64,000 nucleotides of DNA. Origin: Rhynchonema sp. JSB1_4. Taxonomy: Eukaryota > Nematoda > Chromadorea > Monhysterida > Xyalidae. The notes below the pieces were generated by a model. That model did no database searches. It saw only the letters and a program-made list of their open reading frames with translations, and was not told where the DNA came from. Location: NCBI GenBank assembly GCA_030248065.1, contig JASAMV010007856.1, positions 57,855 through 121,854 of the forward strand, given 5' to 3'. Shown here piece after piece: positions 45,671-57,500 of this stretch (position 1 is its first letter; every line of letters begins with the position of its first letter). The translations under genes and the position numbers were made by a program.

Positions 45671-46281
45671 GGGTGATATTTTCGAAACGGTGTAAAGGTC
45701 AGTTGGGTGTAAAGGTCGGTGGAAAGCTCGGTGTGAGAAAGTTCAGTGTAAGCTCAGTGTAAGCTTGAAACATTGCACGCTGAGCAAGCAGCAGACGGGG
45801 GTTTCTAAGCGAAAGATCAACTTTGATGGTTTGCTGTGCAAGCATAAAGCGTTTGTTTGCAATCTGGTTTATTTAAGCTGGTTGCACAAACGTTTTAAAG
45901 GAATATTTGTAAGTTACCTAACATTTCGCCGCAAGGCTGTTGAGAAATTGAACATTCATTGACGGCGGTGCCAAAAATTTTGACGTCACTAACTGATCGC
46001 AGCACGAAATGAAAACGGCTCCATAAAAGATTACGAAACTCATAAATATCGTTTAGAAACGCGTGTGCAACCAGCTTAAATGAAACAGATTTCAAACAAA
46101 CGATTTACGCTTGCACAGCAAACTGCCAAAGTTGACCTTTCGCTTAGAAACGCGCGTCTGCTGCTTGCTCAGCGTGCAATGTTTCAAGCTTACGCCGAGC
46201 TTACACAGAACTTTTTCACACCGAGCTTTCCACCGACCTTTACACCCAACTGACCTTTACACCGTTTCGAAAATATCACCC
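45671..46281. mobile_element. foldback element with GTAAAGGTC repeats, long copy
   Basis: The inverted ends GGGTGATATTTTCGAAACGG and CCGTTTCGAAAATATCACCC are flanked by ATT on both sides. The arms extend about 230 bp (through GCAGCAGACG and GATCAACTTTG) around a shorter unique centre. Confidence 0.82.
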
Positions 46282-46532
46282 ATTTTCTCATGGAAAATCA
46301 TTAGTGAACGGTGGGAAGGACTAGGACAGCGGGTGACAAATGGGCGGGAACTAAAACAGCGCAGGTCAAAACAGAAAAATCGTGCAGACGCCTATTTAAA
46401 AACATCTTTTTCAGTTTATTCGTGTTTACCCTGGAGAAAAGAAGAGGGCAAAATTAAAGATCAAATGCACATTGAACAGATATTAATAAAAAGCACGTCA
46501 TGCAAAAGAAAAGAAAGTCAAATTGATTGAGT

Positions 46533-46819
46533 TATAGGTGCTGCACACGATACACGAACTTGTGCAACTTGCCAATGACGTGGTCAAAATTTGATTCGCT
46601 TTGTTGTTGTTGCTGTTGCTTCTTCACGTGCTGTGTCTGTGTGTCATCGTTTTTGCGTTTGCGCGTGATCACGCCCCAAATGCACGCGCTTGCACACCCT
46701 GCGCCCAATCCTGTGCCTTCCTTCTCGAATCTCTGTATTATTTCTCTCACCCCAGTTTGCGGATCTAAGAATATTGCGGCAGATTTGAGACTTAATGACG
46801 CCGGAAAGGAGCACTTCAT
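46533..46819 (-). CDS. possible terminal exon of an unknown gene
   Basis: A 95-codon frame (ATG at 46819, stop at 46533). It contains IIQRFEKEGTGLGAGCASAC, RKRKNDD, a run of six Q and ends NFDHVIGKLHKFVYRVQHL. An acceptor-like aataatacag lies within it near 46766, so the real exon may be shorter. Glutamine runs mark true exons elsewhere here, but the plus strand is also open. No family recognised. Confidence 0.3.
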
Positions 46820-47156
46820 GAACGATAACTGGCATCAGTATTTGGCTGAATAAATATTGTCATGAATTATCCATGCCAAGCAGTAGCACTTTGACAAAAT
46901 ACAATTTGTAAGTAGCCATGATTCAATCCTGTCTGCTTGGCCTGCTTGCGAGTATGAACTGCCCTACAAAACCATGCAAAAACGGTACGTCATGCATGAA
47001 ACCAGTTCGGGTCGGATCCTAAAAAGCGGATTAGCGCGCACAATTGAAATTTTTCAAACGTTATGACGTGCAACGTAGCAGTTTGTTCTTTTTTATAACC
47101 ACCCATCTGTCGGTTTTTGTAGTTAAACTGCCAGCGATAGCAGTTACAGACAGAGT

Positions 47157-49535
47157 ATGATGAGAATGCGGCCTTTATGCAGTCGTCAACTAATCTACCA
47201 GCGGGTTCTACGAATCACCATCCGATCTCTTTTGGTCTTCACTTCCGTAATCATGAGCGTTTCATTGGTACGCCAATTCCATGGCTCAACTCTAGCGCAC
47301 TTCAACAATCCTGCGACGGAAATTTTGAGTCCAAAGGCAGTCACATATAACCAACCGAAAAACTATGAATTCACGCGTCAGTGTCAATCCTACGGACCGT
47401 TCACTCTGTCTCGAGGACCGGTTTATTTCGACAGAAGACTTCACCGACCAACCGTTAAGGTTCTAATGTTTGGGCCGAACATCACCAAACTTGAAGCGCA
47501 TTTGCTGGTATTCACTCAAGAATCAGATCCGTCAATTAAGCTATCATGTGAAGACATACTATTCGATTCTGAGACCGGGCTGCGGGTGAATCGAAGCCCG
47601 GCGTCCCCGCGCTGGTGGCGGTATTTGGAATGCGGTTCAGACAAATTTCCAATTGAGCACTTCATGCATGAAGCCAGACACGTTCAACTGATTTTCAACG
47701 AATTTGCCCAAAGTCGTCAAATTATAGCCACAAACGGACAAACGTCGAGAACGTGCATTCTGCCAATAGCCACTGTAGATCCAATTCAAAATACAAATAC
47801 CGCATCAGAATCAAACAACACGTCAGTGAAACATCAGTTGAGATTGGACGTGTGCATCAAGATCACCTACGGGAATTATTCAGACTGGATGCAAGTGATG
47901 CATTTCATGGAATGGTGGTTGTATGCGGGTTAGCAGTGTGCTTCTTGGTGTTTCACTTACATATTTTTTACAGACCAGGGCACCAAGGTGCACCAGGGCA
48001 TCGTCAGTGCGCCTACGCCTCACGACCTCCACGACGCTTGGGCTTATTAGCAATGTCGTCAAGCCATGTCGCCACATTTTGCCGTCAAATCACATGTATT
48101 ATTTTCGCGCTCTCTTGGGGCTCATGTACATGTCATTACTTGTTCGACGACTTTATTTGACGGCATGATTTGACGACAAAACTATTAGCCGGCGCTTGCA
48201 TCACCGGTGCCAATGTTGTAAATGTTGTGCAACTGCATCTTCGGGACAGGAAGAACATGAAATCAAAACCATACGAAGACGTCAGAAGAGATCCTATTGT
48301 TTCCAGCATCACGATGAAAACAAATACGAGCCTGTTCTCATCATGTATGAGCACATTGTGGCGAGCGATAACCTAGGTTATAGCAAGCCAGAGAGTAAAG
48401 TTCTTCGAATATGTTTCTGTTGAAAAAGTTCAAACTGCGCTGTGTACCAGGTGCGACGCACGTGTGGGTCTATCGTGAGTCTGCATCCCCGGACGTCGAC
48501 GTGGTTCTCGGATACTATCAGAATGTTCGCCGTGTGCTGACGGTGCTGCCGAGCAGTTGGGACGACAATAGACGAACGAAATACGCCGTGCAGATGTTGC
48601 AGGTTGAGCTGGTTGTGGCTGTGGTTTCTTCAAAAGTTTTATTTTCTTGCTAAAAATTTTTTCAAAGAGTTCGCTCCAAAAGTTAATGAATGTTTTTTAA
48701 ATTATTTCAAAATTCGAAAATTTCTGGATATGGAAACGGTTGCGTGAAAAGTTGAGTGGACATTTGAATCCATTCCACCCAAGCTTCCAATGAACACTCT
48801 TCACCCACACTTTGTGAATTCCACAGCCTGCTTTTTAGTGCCGGAGGTGCGTATTATCCCACAGAGCGCATATGCACACAATAGCTCTTCGAGCATTTGG
48901 AGTTTTCATGCGTGTGTCTTCATGGAACCCCGTCTTTCCAGATCCAGGACTGCAACCTTCGTCTGTCGGGTCACGCTGATTTTGTAGCGCACGTCGACTG
49001 GGATGAGTACATGGTCAATCATAACGCTTCCCTGAATACCAAAGGATATCTAGTGAAACATCTTGAGGAAGACGTTGAATCAAATCCCAAACACAGCGCC
49101 TGGCTGTGGGAACGGGTCTATTCCGTTGATTTTCCGAGTTTTCCTGATTATTTGCTCAACCAATCCGTTTCTGATCCGCAAATTGCGAAGACTTCGACCA
49201 GCCTTCACGAAAGCAGCATTCCGATCGTTCAGAATTATCTGACTTCCTTGCCACATCAGGAACTGAAAGTATCCAAGAAATTGCAATCTATGGCCAAATT
49301 CATTGTCCGGCCCGAGAATATCCTACAGCAACGTCTGCATGGCGTTATCAAGTACCTCCGCGGCAAAACGAAATCGGAGCGGTTTGAGAGGTTTTTGACT
49401 CTGCACATGCGGCGTAAACGAAAGTTTACGAACAGCTTTCCCCCACCAGACGTTAATAAGATGGACAACCCTTTGAATATGACTTATTTGGACGGGAGGA
49501 TGATCGAAATATTGCGATTAATTCGACAGGGTTAA
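47157..49535 (+). CDS. GT92 (DUF23) family glycosyltransferase, 505 aa, three exons
   Basis: Type II Golgi-membrane glycosyltransferase; characterised members transfer galactose to fucose or other glycan acceptors, but the substrate here is unknown. Exons 47157-47928, 48451-48602 and 48942-49535, with phases 1 and 0, give 505 aa. The N-terminus MMRMRPLCSRQLIYQRV is followed by a membrane span (ITIRSLLVFTSVIMSVSLV). Family blocks are VCIKITYGNYSDWMQVMHFM with EWW just after, GATHVWVYRESASPDVDVVL, LPSSW, QIQDCNLRLSGHADFVAHVD leading into the metal-binding DWDEY, and KFIVRPENI. Several N-x-S/T sites lie in the lumenal part. The length suits the family. The start was chosen as the first ATG; ATG at 47160 is equally possible. 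A TGAAACATC copy lies in exons 1 and 3. Both flanks are repeats; no operon-like neighbour is seen. Confidence 0.9.
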
Positions 49536-50086
49536 TGTATTTAATTCATAAATAGTTTGGTGGTGTTCGTCTTTTGCGCAGCATTGAAAATGGTATGGAC
49601 ACGTTTTGAAGTCGATCATTTCCGATAATATCACTGAATCGTGCATGATAATGTTCAGCATATATTTATATAAGTTTTTTTGGATCTCGATTGGGCATTC
49701 GCAAAGTGTTGTTCATGGTAAGTCATGACTGAGTGCATCTTATTCTTTCAGTGGTTTTTCACATTACGAGATCATGGATTGAGAGCGGACGCCGTTTTTG
49801 ATTCGGTGTCGCTCTTATCGATCTGCACGCCACTGAAAAGTGAATGTGCGATAGATTAACTTGATGTTTCATGGTCCTGTGCAATAACGTGGAGTGGAAA
49901 CGAGAGGTATGATCGTGAAAAAATGGTTTCTGAAGCGGTAACGAATGTTCAAAACGTGCCGAAGGCTGGAGCAAACCTGGCAATCTGTCTTCTTATTTCG
50001 TCTCTCTGTTCTAGCATTTCGGTCAGAGTCGGTGGCCAAGGCCTGGGTATCACTGAAATGAAAACACTCTTGAGCACTGCCGTTAA

Positions 50087-51172
50087 AGGTGCTGGTCAAC
50101 AACCCTTTGACCGCGCTTGATCTTGGGGGGTAGTGTATATAAACAAAGTTTGGACAACGTGTTACTCGACCCTAATCTGGCGAGCCGATTGGTTGCTTCC
50201 TGATGTTTCACGGCCGCGTTGAAGTTTGCCCCTGGTGAAAAAAACCGAAAAAAATTGAAATGCTGCTGTGACTCGAATAGGCTGTTTCAAAGTTTGATAC
50301 TTGAGTGACAGCAACCTCCAACATTGTGGCAAAAACAGCAATGCACAATAGCTATTGAAACGTCCGCATTGTTGAATAAAAAAATAAAAGGTTTCAGAAA
50401 CCTGGTCATTTTTTTGCTAGGATTTTGTACTCGTATAATTTTAAGCATCTGTGGTGAATGAAATAAGTTGTCAATTACAAATAAAAATCCTCTAATTATC
50501 AAGTTCCTTGTTTGTGCTTCCCAGTTTTCAAAACCCTACACAGCTCACACAATGTTTACCACAACATGCGCAAGGCGGCCTTAACAATGCGCGCACACAC
50601 AAAGCTTGCCAGCTGTGAAACATTGCTGTGTTGTCGCCGTGCTGACTGTGTGTTGTCGTTGTGTGTGCGCTTTGAGAATGGCTGCCTTGCGCATGTTGTA
50701 GTAAACATTGTGTGAGCTGTGTAGGGTTTTGAAAACTGGGAAGCACAAACAAGAAACTTGATAATTGAAGGATTTTTATTTGTAATTGACAACTTATTTC
50801 ATTCACCACAGATGCTTAAAATTATACGAGTACAAAATCCTAGCAAAAAATGACCAGGTTTCTGAAACCTTTTATTTTTTTATTCAACAATGCGGACGTT
50901 TCAATAGCTATTGTGCATTGCTGTTTTTGCCACAATGTTGGAGGTTGCTGTCACTCCAGTATCAAACTTTGAAACAGCCTATTCGTGTCACAGCAGCATT
51001 TCAAATTTTTTCGGTTTTTTTCACCAGGGGCAAACTTCAACGCGGCCGTGAAACATCAGGAAGCAACCAATCGGCTCGCCAGATTAGGGTCGAGTAACAC
51101 GATGTCCAAACTTTGTTTATATACACTACCCCCCTAGATCAAGCGCGGTCGAAGGGTTGTTGACCAGCAGCT
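50087..51172. mobile_element. 1.09-kb near-perfect palindrome (large foldback MITE)
   Basis: The left end AGGTGCTGGTCAACAACC is mirrored by GGTTGTTGACCAGCAGCT, each bordered by TTAA (50083-50086 and 51173-51176). The arms stay complementary for about 480 bp each, with a centre near 50630. TTAA targets are typical of piggyBac-type elements, but the termini are not a canonical match. Non-coding. Confidence 0.85.
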
Positions 51173-51549
51173 TTAAAAGCAAACAACCGCGCTTTATTCA
51201 GAAATAGATGGTCCGACAAGCGGAACCGGTAGTGCTGGTAACCACAAAGCAACAACATTAAAATAATTTTCCATGGGAGCAGTACTGACGGCAGATTTGT
51301 GAAGCACAGCGCGATACTTTGTATTTCACAAATGGCACGAACCGTCACCACCGAATGTCAAACATTTGTTAGGTACCGTGAATATCGCTCAACTTAGTAA
51401 AAAAAAACCAGCGCCATTCTGCCACAGTGAATAGTCATCATCGTCGTAAACAAACCCTGGCCGGGACCCATTGAGTTTACTACGTATAGATGGCAAGAGG
51501 GGGTGGACCCGCCTACTTTGTTGGGAACTATGGATATGCCCAAATGCTG

Positions 51550-52187
51550 TCAAAAAGTTGCGAGTGTACCCGAAAATTCGCACCAACCAGTGTTCTTTTT
51601 GAGGTCGTTATGCTTGCCAATCAACCACATGACCAGCGCACCGATGATCGCCCCTACCAGAAAACACATCACACCGACGAGTGCGGTCACCGTGCCATTC
51701 ACCCCGCCGCCGGGGTTGGTATTGGATTGGGAGGGTTGTTGTTGTTGTTGTTGGGTGGAATCTGTGTGCGAAAGTTGATATGCTGGATGGTTGGTTTGGT
51801 TGGAGACGGGGTTGAAGAAAAATGATTGAAAAAATAGGCTTTATTTTTATTTTCATGCTCTGATGAAAAGGTAGCACGGTTCTATTCGAAGGAGCTTTTG
51901 GTTGTGATGGAACGACAACTTTTTCCTTCGTGATAAAAAAGTCTTCACCGACGTATAGAGGCCGATTTAAACAATACATTTCAATCCAAATTGGGCCCCC
52001 GATGGCTATCTGTTCGGAAGTGTTTCCGCCGGTGAAAAGCAGGTGCGCAATTGCACCATGAGGGGTATGATCTATGTAACTGTGTCTGACCATGCAGTTT
52101 CGCCAGTGAGCACCAAGCCAGCAGTAAATATATGATCGTGAGTAAATTGCATTGCACAAGCATGTTGATGACTGGGTTCTCTCTCAT
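51550..52187 (-). CDS. candidate small type I membrane protein, 109 aa, two exons
   Basis: Exon 52187-52091 encodes a signal-peptide-like N-terminus (MLVQCNLLTIIYLLLAWCSL within MRENPVIN...). It ends in phase 1 at a GTCAGA donor. Exon 51782-51550 begins in the matching phase. It encodes a short Gln/Ser/Asn stalk (YQLSHTDSTQQQQQQPSQSN), a 23-residue membrane span (VTALVGVMCFLVGAIIGALVMWL) and a short basic tail to a stop. The order of signal, stalk, span and tail is that of a small single-pass surface protein. No family is recognised. A 184-codon open frame overlaps the same strand in another phase and is the main alternative; the start could also be 52163. Confidence 0.55.
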
Positions 52188-52382
52188 CGCGAAATTATAC
52201 GAAAAATCACTTGAAATTGAATTGCAGTGATGGAAGTATGAAATATGAATTTTTTTTGCAGGAATCCAATTGGCCACACCGACCACCATGAGACCATCTG
52301 CAAAAATATCAACATCAAAAAACATTTCCACCCCATGTAAATCAAAGAGAAAATGAGCGATTTTATTTTCGTATGTGGTGTG

Positions 52383-53344
52383 GACACTTCTTGACGCACG
52401 GACAAGAATTCTTGTCTTTCTTGTCTTTCCTGTCTTTCTTGTCCGTATAGTCAAGAAGTGGTCTTTACGCCCGGGCATAACATACACTTCTTGACTACGC
52501 GGACAAGAAAGACAGAAATAATAATACACAGGCAAGTAGTGTGCGTTACGCCTGGGCGTGAGGACCACTTCTTGTTTGTTCTTGACTATGTGGTCTGGGT
52601 GGACAGAAACACAATGTAAGTTATACGAATAAAAAAATTAGTCTGTAAAACCAAAACGTACATGTGGTTCCCAATTGGCAGATTACCGTAAAAATCTAAA
52701 TACAGCCCCCCGGAATAGAGCCGATATATAGAGCGGAATATATCCGGAATATAGCGGATAGATTATAATTTTGTGTGCTATTTACTGATATGTCTCTTTT
52801 TTAGGTGTTTGCCGGATCTCCTGAAGGTCTTTGCGTGAGCTTACAGATAAAATTTGAATTTGAAGCCCCCCGTAATACAGCTCCCCAAAAAGGGGTCAGT
52901 GAATTAATAGAGCCCCCCGGAATAATTGACGAATAGACACGAATAAATGCGATTACAAGCGAAAAAACATCCTTTCAACCCCATTTTTAAGGGTTTTTGG
53001 GGGTATTTCTGGGAACAATTTTTCAGGTTCGGGTCAGTGAATTAATAGAGCCCCCCTTCTATTTAGGTTTTTACGGTAAGTACTCAAGTGTGACAAAAGT
53101 GATTAATTATTTGCACGAAACATCTCTCACACACAAGCACTAAAGTGATTCATTGAGAAGAGCTGAGTGTTTAGATTAGAACTGTTATCTCTCATAGTCA
53201 AGAAATGGTCTTTACGCCCAGCCGTAACGCACACTTCTTGACTCTTGACTGTTGTGTATTATTATTTCTGTCTTTCTTGTCCGCGTAGTCAAGAAGTGGT
53301 CGTTACGCCCTGTATGAACTACACTGATTCGCGTCAAGAAGTGT
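52383..53344. mobile_element. foldback region with ACTTCTTGAC arms, hosting a TA-target element
   Basis: ACACTTCTTGACGC at 52383 and GCGTCAAGAAGTGT at 53330 are inverse ends. Inside are repeated GGACAAGAAAGACAGAAATA and AAGAAGTGGTCTTTACGCCC blocks, present on both sides in inverse orientation. The target duplication was not found. Confidence 0.6.
52686..53076. mobile_element. TA-target element (CCGTAAAAATCTAAATA ends), copy at 52.7 kb
   Basis: TA|CCGTAAAAATCTAAATACAG on the left and TTCTATTTAGGTTTTTACGG|TA on the right. The interior shares GAATAGACACGAATAAATGC and the gtcagtgaattaatagagcc units with 8761-9684, inverted. Confidence 0.88.
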
Positions 53345-53464
53345 CTAGCTACCGCGATTTTTTATTTGATTAAGTTCAAGTTCAGTGTTCAGTTCAAAAA
53401 AATTGCCAATTTTTTCAACAATGCTGCGGCTAAAATTCCAGATTTTCAGATTACAATTGTAATC

Positions 53465-54461
53465 ATGACAAGTTTATCGGACGCGTTCAATGTTTCTGAC
53501 GAGGACGACCAACAAAACAACAGTAATGATGGCGGAGTTGATGACGGGGGCGACAATTTGGGCGATTTGTTGTCGCAATTGGCGTCGTATTCCAATGATT
53601 ATTCGCAAGAAATGGCCAAAAACAGCGCGACAACGAAGGCGCAGACTCAGACACAACAACAACAACAACAACCATCTGTTCAACAAATACAAGTGCAGCA
53701 GCATCAACCGAGTTATGCCCAGCCGCCGCAGCAACAACAGCGAGAACAAGCCACATCCTCCGCCTCCGGACAAGCGCGCTCGCAGGGACTGATGTTCGCG
53801 TACAATCCGTCGCTGCCGCCGCCGAGTTTGCCGCCGCCGACAACTGTGACACAGTGGGTTTTCCCTGGGTTATCTTATTTTACACACTTCTTCGTTTTCT
53901 TTCCATACAAACTTGAAAACTTGGCATTTGCATGTCCATGTGGGCGAAGTTCGATATGTGGCCCAGTCATGATCATGACCGTGAGATTTTTTGGCGCAAT
54001 TCGCAATTTGCTTCTATGTTTCTGAATTGTATGTTGAAATCGAGGCGTCTCATAGTTATGAGGAAAATTATGAGGAACATGGCAGGCAGGCAGCAAGACT
54101 ACACCTCACCTACTGACTTTAATTCAGTTAGATCGGAAATGGGCCGGGCCGAGCAGCTTTTCACCTATATTTTGACGTCTGATGAGAATTAACGTCGCAC
54201 TGTTGAGCGAGCAAAAAGATCGACTTTTTCTTCATTCATAAATTAATTCATTTTCCAGGCACCAACCAACAACAAGCACAGCGGCGGTTGCAGCAACCGT
54301 CACACAAACACCAGCGGCTGTCCAACAACAACCACAGTCAGCCGTTTCCGACTCGAATTATCTGCAAACGCTGCTACAATCATTGGCTTCAAACCCGCAA
54401 GCGGCGAGCCAAAATCCCGAATTAGTGGCCCAGGTCGCTAAGTTGTTGCAGGAAAAACACC

Positions 54462-54492
<31 letters not shown>

Positions 54493-54494
54493 CC

Positions 54495-54525
<31 letters not shown>

Positions 54526-57500
54526 GCAGCAAGTGGCATCAACTACAAGTACTGTTGGTGGAACACCGGTCACCAACACGGTCACAGCGCAACAACCTAA
54601 TGTTTCGGTACACTTGCCTGCTCCAGCCGCACAAACGACTGATGCGAGAATGCAGCCCACTGCTGCAGCCGTGCAAGCGCAAGTGCAACCCAACCCGCAA
54701 GAGCATGTACAATACGTGGCGCCACAGCAGCAGCAGGCACCTGTCATGTATCAACAACAACAACAGGCTCAGATGCAACCGCCGTCTTATGGAATGTATC
54801 AGATGCAGGCAAATAATAATTGTTGTTGTTGAATTTCGTGTTTTTTTTGTGGCACAGCTTTCTCTTGCGGATTATCTTGATTAGCGTGTTTGCCATTTTC
54901 GCTTTGATGTCAAAACTGTGTGGTTTAATTTGGCTAATTTTTTTGTTTGATGGATCACAAAAGGTAAGTCGCCGAAACGATGAAAAGGATGAACTTTTTT
55001 CTGTCACAAACATACCGTTGGTTTATCCAGGACCCAAATGCTACAGCCTATATGTCTAATGCACAGCATCAAATGTACGTCGAACACCGACCAGCAGCAG
55101 CCCAGGCACCCTATCAACCCCCGCCACCCGGCGCTGAAATGACATCGCAGCCAAGTTGGTTTTTCAGCCAAAAACCTTTTCAGGATCTCATCCCGCTGGT
55201 TGGATTGAGCAAGGTAAGTGAAAAAAAACGGCCACAAATTTGTCTGTTTAGATGTCTACTACACGGGCTATACGCAGCAACAACCTACCAGCGGTGTCAT
55301 GTACTCTGCGGCTGGGCAACCACAAACACCGACCCAGAAATCGGGCGATTCCGCGTGGATTGAGGCGACAAGGGAATTTGAATCGAAATTAAGAGAAAAA
55401 CAACTGGAACAGAAACGCGAGATCAGCGAAACGGAGCGGAAATTGGTTGAGAAAGTGTCCACGAAGAGCAAACCACGAAGCAGGGATGAGGCACAATCAA
55501 TGGCAGATAGATTGGAGAAGGAGGTGGGTATGCCTGCTCATATAGTTGGCTGCAGACCTGTTCGGGAATCGAAATAATATACGTCACGATTTGCTGTGTT
55601 TGTCAAAAAATGGGGTTTACCGGCTTTCTGAAAGCACTAATATAAACATGAAAGCATCGTTGCTGGTGTGCAATAATAATGGATTTATGGTTTCGTGTTT
55701 TTTTTAGCTAAATGCTCTCACAAAGCGATCAGAATCGGTCGGGAGAACAGCCGAGAAATTGCGAAGCGAACTCGGAAGATTGAAACGACAACGCGAGGAA
55801 TTACTGAAGAAATCGGACAGAAATCGAAACTCGCTGGTCACCGATAATGAGCGACTGCAGGTTATGATTTTGGTTTGTCCGAAGTCGATCGCAGAAAGCT
55901 GCCGGCTGGGAGGACAGTGGACAGTGGTGTCGTTGGGGGCAGGGGGTCACCCCTTGCCCCTTGTATCCGGTATCGTGACCTCTTGATTCTCAACGACTGA
56001 CGACTGCACTGTGGCAGTGTGTTTGAAACAACAAGCAATGTCATTCGGGTTGGCTGGCATTCGGTATCGGCTTCTCGTAGTTAGCCGACTTTTCAAGATT
56101 GTTAGTTTCGCTCGTTTTAATTCAAATGTTGCTGAGTGAGCTTGCGCAAGTATCAATGCAAAAGTAGCATTCCCGAATCCCATCTAAGTTTGGTTTTTGT
56201 GATTTTAAATGTGTAAAAGATCTGCAAAATGTCTTTAGTGTAAATGTGCAAAAGATCTGCAAACTGTGTTATTTGCGCCTGGCTTGGCCGTGTGATTTTA
56301 GTGCGTAAATAAGAAAGTATTTCAATTGCAAATTACTTCCAAAAAACAAAAAAAAAACACTCGCTTGATTTCAGGAAGAAATCGTGAAGCAGCTGACGGG
56401 CATCGAAATGAGTGAAACATCGATGAAGAAAGTGCTGGCCAATGGAGAACAACAGTTGACAATGTTGCGGGACACCATCAAAGGGGGACACTCATCAAGC
56501 ACGTCGGATAGAGCCAGCAAGGTGGGTGCTCTAGCTGGTTGCAGTTTGGTGGTTTTTATAATGTGGGAGTCCGGAGGGAGGGCTGCTCAAATTTCACCCA
56601 AGTCATGGCGAGAAAAATGCGTACGATAAGGGAGAAAAGGAAGATTGATTGTCGGGAAATGTTGCTTTCAGTGTGTGAAAGTTGTGTTGTTGACGATTCG
56701 GCCCTGACACAAGTGAAAGAACCGATATGTTGGGCCTCAACAAATCAAAACGCCTTATTTAGCGACGACTGTAAAAAACTGAAATAAAATAAACCATGTC
56801 CAACAAGTTTCATATGTTGCTTTCGTTTTTTTCTGACCATTGTGTGGAACTATACAACATCTTTTGACAGTTTTTTTAGCAAACAACCCGTGTATTTCTC
56901 TTTTTTCAGGACAAAGACGAGCGCAAACGAAGTCACAGCAGTACGCATCACCACAGCGGCAGCGCTCGTGCGCGTTCCCCGTCACCCAAACGTCTGCGTG
57001 AAACATCATCCAAGCAGCCATCGACCGGTAGTGGTGAGAAGGACAAAAGCAGTCGGGACAAACACCGTCGGGATAATAGAAGTCGAAGTTCGAAATCACC
57101 GTCGAGGTCAGGCGATCGGAAGAAGGACAAGAAGAGATCGAAACGATCGCGGGAGGATTCGAAGTCGCCGTCGGTGGAGAGGGCGAAGGTTGGGATTGCT
57201 AGTTGATTGCGCAACTGTAGTTAATAGATAAAAATTTAAGCAGAAGAAGGTTTAGTTAAAACAGTATGATTACAAGATTGGGTGTTGAATTTACGGATAT
57301 AAAAGAAGATGCAAAATGGCATGAAATTTACGAAAATGAAAGCTGAATATAAGACCAAGATAAGAAAGAGTGAAGAAGGTGGACGAGAGTCGCGGGAGAC
57401 AGGCACAGACACGCAGACAGAAACTGAATGACATAACAGTTTAGGTTTGTGTTTCACAGCGGTGGGACGGCCAGATAACATATGCGCCAGTTTGGGTAAA

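Noticed and set aside
39560..47100. CaMKII kinase exons upstream of the hub gene
   Set aside because: I looked for conserved kinase motifs on the minus strand and saw none; only repeats, foldbacks and one unknown frame are present.
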